A DNA stretch of 64,000 nucleotides from NCBI GenBank assembly GCA_003952965.2, contig CM025855.1, positions 34,392,349 to 34,456,348 of the forward strand, written 5' to 3'. Under the pieces are notes generated by a model. The model was not told the origin of the DNA. It worked only from the letters and a program-made list of their open reading frames with translations, and did no database searches. Made by a program: the position numbers and the translations under genes. Shown here piece after piece: positions 24,062 to 35,577 of the stretch; the first letter of the stretch is position 1, and the number at the start of each line of letters is the position of its first letter. Source of the stretch: Morella rubra. Lineage: Eukaryota > Streptophyta > Magnoliopsida > Fagales > Myricaceae.

Positions 24062-27000
24062 TCAAAGCTTTCTGTTGTAATCCTGGCTAGAAGATGTAGC
24101 ATCTAGTTTAATAACCCTCTCATCATGACCAAAGCCGAAAAGAAGGTTACTCCAGTTTGACGACCCTTGCACAATTCTTGAGGGAACTCGGTCGCTATCT
24201 TCCCCACCAGAAGCTTCATACCCATCACTAGTTGACCTCGACAGAGGGATTCCACCCTGAGCAAGGGCACCTGTGGCAGACAGACCTCTGAGTCTCCTTG
24301 CCTCTTCAGCTCCTGATGAAGAGACCCGAAAGGGGTGAATATCTGGTGAGTCTAAACTGCTCTCCGGTGAAGAAGAAACAATCCCAGCCGAATTTGACAT
24401 TGCTCGGCTTGTTTGGAAAGCACTACGTGCCTCAAGTTGAAGAGGGGCCAAACTAGCTGACGTATCCTTGAAACCTTTCTCAACTGCTTTAACTGAAACT
24501 GTCTCAAGGGGTAGTTCAGCCGGAAGGCGCACCCGCTTATATGCTCGCTTTCTATTATTTTCAGGTCTTGGGACCATCCGGCGGCCACTGCTGCCAAAGC
24601 TACTTTCGGGTTCTAGGCCAAAGGGGTTATCCCGTCTGTGTACAGGCTGCAAGATTCTCGATTTTTTTCTTGCCTCTGCAGCCGCCTTTGAGACATCTTC
24701 TCCATTTAATCGTGCTAAAGTCCATGGACTGATCTTTACCGCTGCAGGATTTTTTTTCTTAATCTGTTCCTCTCCCACCATCTTTTTCCCCAATGAACTC
24801 ACGGATCCAGTTTCGGGAGGAACAACATCAAACTGCAAGAAATACAGATATAACAGTAGCATTAACAAACAGAACCATATGATCTATCATCATAAAAGCT
24901 CGTTTTCAATATTCATCATGATCAATAGTATGTTCCCGATTAGAGCACTACAACCACTTGTGCACGGCCAAAAACTTGAGACGGGCAACAAAGTGAGAAA
25001 TGCATAACTCATGGAGTCTTCTATGAAAAAAAAGGGACTTCAGCAATCAAATATAAATCCACTCCAATGCTCTTTTGACATATAATTTGTTGTTAGTTCA
25101 CCCCATTTAAAGGAGCTAGTGTTTTCTCTCCACCGACTTCCTAAAATCCTTCACGATGAAGAAAATGATGGAACCTTACAAGGTTACTGATTCAGCAAAA
25201 GACCATTCTAACAGGCAGACTCACTAAAATGTTACAGAAATGCAAATCAAGAAGAGGTGGTAACAAAATGATTCTGGAAAGGATAAAACATGATACAAGA
25301 GAATTCCTAAGCCAGTTATTTAACATCTATATTCATAGGTACACTATTAATTTTAACTAAAAAGTACATAACAAGCATCAAAATATATACAAACATATCT
25401 AAGGTGATTTAAAGACAATGATAGATAGTAAATCAATGCATTCATCCACAAAATGGTATTTTGAGCACGAATAGACTAGAATCCAGGCTGACACAATAAT
25501 ATGTGCAATAAACAGGAAAAAAAGCAAAGAGAGAGAGAAAGGACCCATTGATCTAAAGCTTAACCCAGAGTTTCACCAACTGACCAAAACCTAGGGTTTG
25601 AAGAAACAAGATGTCAAAGACAAGGGAAAGGGAAGGAAGAACTCCAAGCGAGGGCAGAACATGGTGGACAACTAAGCAAGAGCTGGTCTTCAGAGACGAT
25701 GAGAGTAAGCCACCGTGATGCACAAGAAGGTTTGGAGCAGTTGAAGCCGAGGGCCGCAATGCTCACGAGAGACAGAGTGTGTGTGTGTGTTAGAGAGAGA
25801 GAGAGAGAGAGGGAGGGAGAGCACGCAGAAAGAAGGCATCTGACTTAAGCTTTTTTGAGTCATTCACCCCGCCAATTTAACCCATCCCTATATCTCAGAA
25901 GTGTTCGTATCCAGGATGCAAAAATAACTTTCTAATTCCCAGGCATGTATCCAACCATGTCAATGTAAAACTAAAGACAATCTATCCCCTAGAAACTTTT
26001 GTACGCTACATTTTAAACTGATCAGATAATTGTATGCAGCCCAGACTGCATCACTTCTATTTCATGTCCCAGACAGAGACAGTATTAAGGCAACCAGCAA
26101 AGAAAGAACACAAATGTTACACACAAACAGGAAAAGTTGTCATTTGGGAGATGACACACTGATTATTGGGGCAGAGCTACTTATCTAATATGAGGAAACT
26201 GCACCCAATTGCTATTTCCAAAGAAGTGAAAACTGGTAAAAATTACCTGATCTTCTAGAAATAGGCGTGGCGGTGTGCACCATGCACCGCGGTGGAAGGT
26301 TGTAAAGGAACTTGCACTGCTTAATCCAGTAAGTGAGCTGGCAGGAGACATTTGGGGACTCTGCTGAACTCCAACTCCTTGTTGCTCTTGCTCCTGCTCT
26401 CTCAGAGCTATGATGTAATCATATGTACTGATTCCCTATGTCAATTGCAGTTGATTTTTATTCCAAGATAGTGGATCCAGCGAAAGGGAGTGTTAATGCC
26501 ATACATAGAAAGAGAATTCTCCCTTTTCAGTCTTGCACGCCGATAAAATGTACGGTGAAGAAAAAAGTGTAAAACCATAAATAATACTCAAGAAGCAGAT
26601 TCTGAATATCCATTGGGAGGAAAGTGAAAAAAATCAGATATTTTCCATAAGAACCTCAGGAGCTAACAACCCCCCTCCCCACCACAATAAGAATCAAGGC
26701 AACTTTAATAAAAGAGAAAAAATCAAGGCAACTTTGCTCAAAGAGAAAAAATGCCCTATAAATTTCGTAATCGTCCAAACCATGGGGCCTTAATGTCATG
26801 TATGAGAGTCCCCTGTAAAATAATTAATGGGGCCTTCGAATATTTTATATTACATTTAATAATTTTTAGATAATTTTAAATATTTTATATTAAAATTCAT
26901 TTAAAAGGCCTAGTAATTTATACTGCCATGGGCCTCCATTTGGTTTGAGCCGGCCCTGCCCTTAAACACCAAGAAAACAATACAGCAAAATAAACCATGA

Positions 27001-30000
27001 AGAAGCAATGTCGAAACAATTAACCTCATGATGATTTGCAAGACTGGTCGTGCTCATACCTTCTTTATAAGGAGGATGTGAAAGAAGAAAAGCTGAGCTA
27101 GTGGTAGCGTAGCAATCATAGCCAAAATGGTGCACAGTGCCTGTAAAAAGTTAAGAGTTAACTTGAGGATACAAGCAACCATCTAAGGAAACACAGTGAC
27201 GAATAAATTCCTGGCCTTATTAACTTTAAAGCCATTGGAAAAACACAAACAAAATAAAAACGATACCAGTAAAAGGTGAACTAAAACGAAATAGAAGGAT
27301 GTAAACTTTTAAACACACAGGAAATCTTGCAGAACACTCACTACTACAATAACAAATGGCACCAAAGAGAAACTGCTTCCTAACTTGGCAGAGATATCCA
27401 CAGAGAACCGCTTCCTCTCAAGAAAACAGCAGATAAGTACGAGGATTCCAGTCGACCATTGTAAAATAAGCTGCAATCTCATGCCCAAGGTGGACAAACC
27501 ATGTATATACCTGTCAATAATCCATTAAAATGAAAATGATTTGAAAAAAAATGCTTACTCTGGCGTGGTCTTCACCTTCTCGCACATTGCTTGTGGGAAT
27601 TGAAGCAATAGTTTCAGGAGGTAAAAGGAATGGTTTGAGAAATTTGATAATGGATCCAAGGATTTTAAACATCAATGGAAGCCAAATGGCTGTGATGATG
27701 TAATCACCAAGAGAGATAAACTCTAGTAGAAGATTTTGAACATTTGAAAGGTCTTTGTAATACAAACGGCGTTCTAAAGTACTTTCATGTGAAAAAGATA
27801 CCCAATATAGTATGCTAGGAGAACAGTATGCATCCATGCTCTTCAAAGCTTTAAAATACTGAGGATCAAGGATGATTGCACAAGGCTAGAAGGGAAGCTA
27901 AGGAGAATTCTAGGACATAGATGACCTGAAAAACTAATTGAGAAGGCTTGGTTAAGGTTCATTAGGGTATCAAGAAAATAGGATCAAAGCTCATCCTTAC
28001 CAAGAGAAGGGAAGCGACCATGAGGGTGAAAAATTGTCGGTAATTCCGTCGGCCAATACAGTTGTTGAGCCACTACAATAACCAAGATGAGAAAAGGGGT
28101 TAGGATACTTTCAAATAACATAGAAGAGAAATTCTAACAAATGAAAGATTTCAGATACCCGGCAATGATGATCAAAACGGTCAACGCATTTGTCACAAAC
28201 TCGACAGTGTTTGCTGTACTTGAAAACCTACATCAAAATAACAGTTTAAATCTCATAAACTTCATACACTAGCAAAGGAAAAGTTAGACAGAAAATCCAA
28301 GAAGCAATTATCCGATGGTTACATGCCACTTGAGCCTGGTGACACGTTTAGCATAGGATGATTGCAGAAAATCACTTTCTAAAGTAGGAGGTTTTACTTG
28401 GTAGCAGCTGAGGCTTTGCCAGTGAAAATTGATCATTTTCAAGTTCTATTTAGCTACTGCTTTCCATTTCTCATTATGGATCAGCATTTAACATATCTCT
28501 GAATGGAATGGTAAGATCCGAAGAACTTCAAATGCTTTTACTCACCTCAACTTCACACAGACTGCAGTAGAACATGCCTTCTTCACTCATCTGTTGTTGA
28601 GAAGATTCCTCACTTGAACTGCAGCCGTTGCAGAAAATAGCACAAGGAAAGCAAGCCACTAGGAAACAAGATGATCGCTTTGACAATGCATTTGTCTTCT
28701 CAATTGCAGTACTATGGTCTTTTGAAGTTGCATCTTTGCCCACTGTAACCTTATCCAGAGCTTTCCCCCCATCTGTTGCAGCATTAGCATCAAGTATGGA
28801 AGAAGTTGATTCTCCACCTAATTTAGAATCCTTTGGTCTTGAATGCTTTTCTTGATCTAGAATATGTAGATACTTTTTGGACCTAAAAACTCCGGGGTCT
28901 GCAGGATCAGCTGCCGCACACCACACGTATAGCCCAAATACACATGTGATCTAGAAACCGAAAGATGTTACTGAAGTTTCTTTGAGATAGGACATCTATA
29001 ATATAGTAAAAAGAAGAAGATGAATAGTGGCAATGACTCAATCTCACTAACTCAAAACCAAGTTGTGACAGAGATTACTCCCACGTATTTGTACTTGGAA
29101 ATACCAAGCATTTACCACATGACCTCCAAAACAGCAGTCGATATTTCAGAACCTCTAAGAGTAGCAAAACATTTCTTGTTTGAAACTTAATTCAGTTTTG
29201 GAAAGATAGCACAGTAAATTATTTATACAAGAATTTCAAGAAACGCACAACAGTTAACAATCACTTCATCTGTGGACTAAGATGGTGAAAGAGTGAACTC
29301 CAGGATAGTTAACCGCTTTCACCTTTCATTATAGCTGTAAGGTTCATTTTTCAAATTTATCACCCAACACAATTTCACTAATACCTGCCACAAAAATGGC
29401 AAACATTGTGGAAATTTAGTGACCACTTGATCTCACTTACCTTGGAAAAAACTGCTTGTTTGAAAATATTCAACTAACCCAAGATCTCCTATTTTACTGG
29501 TAAGTTCCAACTCTGTGCAACTACAGTACACGAACATGTGCGCCAACTCTTACACAATGCAACTCTTAAAAAAAAAAATTGTTGAAAGACTTGTATATTG
29601 CTGTAGAGTACCTAAATCGTATCTTATTCTGGAAATACGCATAGGATAAGACAAAACCCTAATATTGAGATAGGTTTATTAGAACACAAACTGAATAAGT
29701 CTTGGCTTACCGTCACTTGGATTTTTTAAAGAGATCATTCACTAGAATGGACAATCTAAGAGACCAGTTCGGACCAAATTGAAATAAAGGTAATGGTTCG
29801 AATATTTACCACCGGGACTTGTGATTCTTTTGAGGGGAAGGTACATCGTATCTATCGATTAAGAAGTCGCCAGCAAAGCATGCCAAAATGCAATTTGGAA
29901 CCACTTGATTGTGAATATCCGTACAATTTTGAAACTTTGTTGTTAAAGGACTTGTTTTAATCTTGTCTTAAGCCCACCATAGAAGCTTATTAGCTTCCAT

Positions 30001-31156
30001 AGAGCTTTCACAGAGCAAAATATGGTTCACTTCTACAAAGTTTTCCAATCAAATTATAACAGTAAACCTATATTAAAATGTTATTAGAAATTTCAAGACA
30101 AAGCAGAGCAATGAAGATGGTAGATTGATACCTTAAATTTCGAAGTCAGCCATAGTAAAATAAAAAGTTAATGAATTTTTCCTTACTTGAACATTTTTAC
30201 AGCTCTACGACAAAAAGTTGAATCAATTGTTTCTTATTGGAGCATTTTACAATTCGACGTCAGAAATTCTGTACGATAATGGTTTCTTGGTTTACTGGAA
30301 CAAGTCTTTTGGTGACACAACATAAAGTGTCCCTATTTTATTGAAATACATTATGAATCTTAGCTGTTTCCGGAACCTATCTAGTCTTTTCTTTGTAAAA
30401 TACTTATCCCGCCGGGAAAAAAAAAAAAGCAAAAGCGATTCCCATTGAGCAGTGAGCAGAATGGAACCTATATAGTTTTCTCACATTGAAAGGTTAGCAC
30501 ATATAACAGACGAAAATCAAAGGAATGCCCTTAAGTGGAAAGAGTTTTGTTCTTTTAATGGTTCAACTACGAACTTATGTTGTCTCAAAGTGGTAGCTTC
30601 CAAAAAGTCGGGAAGAGGTTAAAAGACGAGCAAGGCACTTGCTCTTACCAACTGAAATGACAATCCATGACATATTTTAGAGCATCGCGGGACAAATTCC
30701 ACAAACAAATATCTCTGGATAAAAACCAGAAAGGAAAAAAAAAACCAATTTCGGAGAAAGAAAAATCATAGGTACAACCAACCATACAAGAATGAGAAAC
30801 CAACAAGGGGATAAAACCCAGATCTCAGTTCATTAACCAACCAACAAAGGTTGAAGAAATAGATCAGATTAAAGTATTTGGGATAAAGTGAAAAACGACT
30901 TACAAGAGGAGTGTAGAGCCCTGTAACAATGTACTGGAACAGTTTCTTCCCCACAAAAGGGGCAAAGAACACATAGAAAGCAAACCCCAGTGCCAGAAAT
31001 ACAGCAACAGCTACCACCTTCACAGACAAGAAAGATGCACTCTAAAGATGAGACTTTGAACAAGAAGGAAATGCTTGCCACATAAATTAAGATATAATGG
31101 AAAATTTTTAAAACCTGAAGAGGGTGGTAAGGAAGTTGCCATCCATGCTTTCTCAT
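24062..31156 (-). CDS. PAT22: DHHC-type protein S-acyltransferase, PAT21/22-like, right copy
   Basis: Mirror image of the left copy, with coding exons on the minus strand at 31156-31115, 31017-30904, 28950-28546, 28227-28159, 28072-28001, 27470-27342, 27140-27060, 26435-26247 and 24832-24062. I saw no coding difference from the left copy: start MRKHGWQLPYHPLQ, catalytic DHHC and stop are intact, giving 623 aa. The two genes are tail to tail with 472 bp between stop codons (23,590-24,061). This arm continues into unique sequence beyond 34,585 without a gap, so it is the better candidate for the genuine locus if only one copy exists. Confidence 0.92.
27559..27885 (-). other. in-frame, exon-like 327-nt open block in PAT intron 5 (right copy)
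   Basis: Exact inverted counterpart of 19,766-20,092, with the same 109 open codons and splice-like borders. No stop or frameshift distinguishes the two. Confidence 0.4.
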
Positions 31157-34104
31157 TTTACTCTCTGAGGGCTGCAGACCAGAAAAGAATGCAAGAAAAA
31201 TAATGACCTGGGTATCTCTCTTCCTTGTTTAGTTTTACTTAGTTTCGTCCACATTCCTCATTGTCCATGAAAGTGGAAGATCACTGTTCGCTGTGGGAAC
31301 CAACCTAACAATGGTTTCAAGGGCATTTTCATGGGGTCTAATCAGAGAGGAAATTCAGGAGAAAAGGCGTCAAAAAGAGAAGCTTGAGTTTAGAGACATG
31401 ACTGGCACGGGGGAGTTGTGGGTATAGAGAGGGGAATGGTACAGTGATGAGGAACTAACTATTGTAAGGCTCACTCAATCATAGCCTCAGGTCATGGAGA
31501 TCAGAAAAGAAGAAAGGGTCTGGCACTGGTTTCTCTTTGCAAATTGTTTACTTGGGCAGAGATCTGTGACTGAGAGATAGTGAGGGGGAGAGGGAGAGAG
31601 GGTCTGGTTTTCTTTTCACGCGTATAATTATCCTCGCAAACCTCCTTTTACTTTTTCCTTTGTTTCTAGCGTTACCTTTTTCCATGGGCAAATCATGTGT
31701 CACGGGCCAGAGCGACAGACAGTTGTTTGCTTCTCCTTTTTGGTTATTGCCAATTGCCAACAACCGCTCCTTTTAGAAGCTTTTTAGCCCTTTGCTCTCT
31801 CTCTCCCTCCCCCTCTCGTTCTCCCTGTGCTTATCCTTTGCATAGGGGGAAAGTGTTAAACATAAGAGATCCCATTGTGGTTTACGCTTTACGATTGACA
31901 ACTCTGTTTCTTTTTGTAGAAAAGGAAAAACACAGTAGGAAGGATTAAATGCCCTTGGGAATTTATAAACCCTCAGGCCACAGGCGCCCTTCTTGAGCTG
32001 CTGTATGTATCTATCCTTTATCTGATACGCATCCTTTTTAAGCTTAAACTCCTTTGGAAGTGTATAGGACACGCACCTACTATATTAAATGCTGTTCTTC
32101 CAATTAAAGTGGAGTGGTTGAACTTGATGCCTAGAAGCAGTAGAAAATCGAATCTACTAGCCAAGCCATGTGGCTCGGAATCTTTGCCTATATGTGACCC
32201 TTCTATAGTTTGATATTGGTTTTAGTTTGTTTCTTAATTTTTTTTCATCCTGTGGAGAAAATCCTAGTACTTTTATGGGTTTTTTTCTTCCTATTCGATT
32301 GCTTAAAAAGACATCTAGCAATGGCCAATCTTCAACCGAAGACTCCTTTGTTTCTTTGTTGAAAAGGGTTTGTTTCAACATTTATTTTGAATCAGTCTCG
32401 AGAAGAATGTCTTCCACTGCTATTGGTAGCTATCAAAGCAGAGTACATATGATTAACTACTCTTCTTTTGGGTCGTAGAAAAATAAAATTACTCCTCTTT
32501 TGGGGTGGGGGTTATCAAATGGTTTAATATAAAAAATTTCAAGACCAAGAGTCCTAAAGTCATAAAAGTTGTGCTCTCTGCTGCCAGTTCAAGTTGAGAG
32601 ATTAGAACAGAAAAATTCAACCAAGTCAGATTTTCCTACTCATTATTTTTCTATCAAAACATATGCAGCCATGTCAAGCTGTAATAACTCTGGATCATAA
32701 AAATAACATTACCCCTAAGCACCATCCCAGCAAAATTCCTTTGGGAGAGTAAACCCCGTTGGTAAACAGCCAGAAAAAAGGGTCCCCCGAAGAATCAGAC
32801 CTCTGACAGTATGGGGTTCCCTATTTAAGAACTTGCACGGAGAGACAGAGAGTGACAGAACGAGGAGTGTAGGGACCGGTTAGGGCAACTGAGAGACTGA
32901 AACCCTCCCAGTCCCTCCCCTTGTGAATTTGCATTTGGCGTTTTCTTGTCAGACGTTGGACATGCTGTTCACTTTCTAGCATATCCAACTTGACTACAGT
33001 GCTGGGAATATAATTAATAACGAAGAAACCCTCCTTGTATTCTTCATGTCTTTTGATTATCCTCGAGATCCACACAAAACTTACAAAGATTACAGACTCT
33101 TAAGTCTTAACGCTATAAAAGGTTAAGCTAAACATGCACGTTACTTGCTAAGTTGCTTTGTCCTCTCTCTCTCTCTCATTCTCCCTCTCGCTTGTAAACT
33201 TAAATCTTCGAAATAAACAAAATAAAGTAATAGCAAATATTAAATTCCATTTCACGAATCAGGTCTGACATGGTAGTTCAGCTGCATTCATTACTTTGGA
33301 TCCCTCTGTGTGTCCGTTCCTCGGAAGGCCTTTCGGTGAGTTCTCTAGATATATATATATATATATACGCTACCGTTTTACCACGCATTCCAACCCCGCT
33401 TCTTTTTCTTATTGAGTTGACCCAACAGAGTCGTAGAGTCGCCGATATTGAAGGACGGTACTGTCGTCGCGTTTGATGATAGGATCTGACGGTCTGAACA
33501 CGTGCACGTCCCGTTGTACAACTGGGCAGCTGTACTAAATTGCTTCTCTAACACGTGGCATCTAACCTTTTTTTTTTTTTTTTTTTCTAACTTTCTTTTT
33601 TGTTAGCTCTGCCTCTCACCACAACATGCCTCCTGCATTTTTGAGCTGCTTGTGTTTCTTTGTCCCGGTTTGGCGTAGTCGTCTATGATAAGATAGCACT
33701 CAATTTGTCGTTGAAATATAAAAAGCTTGCTTCTATCATATTTAATATTATTCGCATTAATAATTATATTTTAGTATATATCTATCTCTATCTAAAGTTT
33801 ATCTAATTTAGACAATAAATAAGAGAAATTTTTTATCCCGTTCTCTTAAACTTAAATAATTTTAAGTACCCATGCCATGCTCGAATATAAAAGATAATAC
33901 ATAATTTTAGTAATTCTATATTGCTTAATATATAATTCAAAAAATTATTAAAATTTATAAAGAAATGGGTCTATCACGCACATCATTTATCTGTCAAGAG
34001 GAGAACAATAAAAAAAAAAAAAGGTAAAAAGCACAAGGATTCAATTTCTTTTTTTCCCTAAGCAGCACGAGGATATTCATCTTACAAGTTTAATGATCAA
34101 GTCG
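31157..34104. other. upstream region of the right PAT copy
   Basis: Mirror of 13,563-16,510, with the same simple repeats ((TA)n near 33,347-33,366, a CT tract near 33,164-33,178). No independent gene is supported. Confidence 0.5.
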
Positions 34105-34606
34105 GTGGAGAGACTTGAGAATCTATAATCTGAAATTGATTCAAACGATGGAAAACCAAAATTAGAATTACACCCATTTGATTGAGCACGACATAGACGC
34201 TAAGTGCTAATAGACGAGAGTTTAAAGTACGTAACACTCAACTCTCTCAAATGTGAATTAGGCAATCTTCTGAACTGCGGTCAACTAAGGCTTTGAAGCT
34301 TTGCATTGAAAACGCAACTAAACAAGCCAATGCCTCACTATTATATTGCCCCGTGACAAAGTACACTTCAACTAACGCTTTTATTAAGGATAAGTGAATG
34401 GGTCAAGCCGTACTATTTGCTTATAAAATTGTTGTTCCTTTTGTAAGTAAATAGACTGGAGTGGAATATTTCTCGTTTTCCGATTGGAAGTCATCAGAAG
34501 AAAACAGATGGAATGAGTAAAAATTTGGTGGGGTAGGTAACTAGGTTGAGCTTCCTAGATTAGGTATACATTTATCAATCACTTATAATTTTATTCTTTT
34601 GTTCTA

Positions 34607-34760
34607 AGCCAAAAAAAAACAAATCTCAACACAATATCCTCGTGACTTGAGACTTTGCAGGAGAGAGTAAAACTTGTTAAGGTTGGAACTTATAACCTCA
34701 AACTCGCAAGGAAGTATTTTCGACCCGCTTCTACCACTTGGCCACCACTTTTGAGGCCAT
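34607..34760 (-). mobile_element. tRNA-derived SINE-like relic
   Basis: On the minus strand TGGCCAAGTGG (34,744-34,734) matches the RNA polymerase III box A closely. A degenerate box-B-like GGTTATAAGTTCC follows about 40 bases later (34,697-34,683). Further downstream is a T-rich end (plus-strand A run at about 34,609-34,619). This arrangement is that of plant tRNA-derived SINEs; the body is degenerate and no target duplication was identified. Confidence 0.45.
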
Positions 34761-35332
34761 GACATACAATTTAATTTGGGCAGGGTTTGAACTCTCGAGA
34801 AATTTAAAGTATTTTATTTGGGTTTTTTTTTCTCGTGGTAGTCAATATAAAATTCATATCAAGGGAGTGATTTTGAATTCGTACCATTGTGTTAATCCTA
34901 TATAAATTGTAAAATGAATTGAGATTCAGTTTGTAAGAGAATGTTTGACTTCTTTAGTTATCTTTTAGAATTGAGAAGTTTCAAGACTACTCGTTAGTAT
35001 TAGAGCTCATAGTTACTAATAAATCTCAACATAATAGTTAATGAGAAGAGACAAGTGCGTCATAAGTTTTAATAAGAATCAATCATCGCCCTCTACTCAA
35101 TTTTGTTGTCAAATCAAATGAAAAGTGATGTCAATTGATTGAAATACTTATTCAAGGAAAAAAATAATAATAAAATAAAATAAAATTTCTATATTTTCAT
35201 TTAGAAAAATATCACTTTGTATTTTTTTATTTTTTTAAAAATAATAATTTTAGTCAATTTATCTTAGAGTCGCATTTGGATCATCTATTATATATTTTAA
35301 CTACAAAATCGAACAGGGTAGGATAATTAATG

Positions 35333-35577
35333 GCTATATTTAGTTTATATCTCAAAACAGTTTTTTCTTATTTGTTTTTTTTTTTTAAGTAGCGTAGATT
35401 CTTTTTAAAATTGTTAAAAAGTTTGTTAAAAGTTGTTGAAGTTTGTAAAAAAGTTTGTTAAAAGTTATTAGAATTTGTAAAAAGTTATTAGGATCCATGA
35501 AAAGTTATAAAATTGATAATTAAAAAAAAGTAATCATAAAAATTTTTAAAAAGATTTTGAGATCAATCTAAACATAG
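35333..35577. mobile_element. MITE-like element with inverted ends
   Basis: The left end GCTATATTTAGTTTATATC pairs with the right end, whose reverse complement begins GCTATGTTTAGATTGATC. Both continue with TCAAAA. About 245 bp, internally rich in GTTTGTTAAAAG-like units. No clear target duplication. It resembles the element at 4898-5240 at its ends (CTATATTT ... AAACATAG). Confidence 0.45.

Larger units (their letters stand above)
23854..34585. repeat. right arm of the ~21.6-kb palindrome
   Basis: Inverted copy of 12,954-23,797. Differences from the left arm are few and mostly in simple or non-coding sequence: a ~16-nt longer segment near 30,436-30,465, single-base changes (for example 26,054 against 21,597 and 30,789 against 16,878), and length differences in the purine tract near 31,795-31,815. 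Homology ends near 34,585 only because the left arm reaches the N gap there. Confidence 0.97.

Noticed and set aside
16511..31156. Old tandem or inverted PAT gene family expansion
   Set aside because: Introns and upstream DNA are as similar as exons, so the two copies cannot be anciently diverged paralogues.
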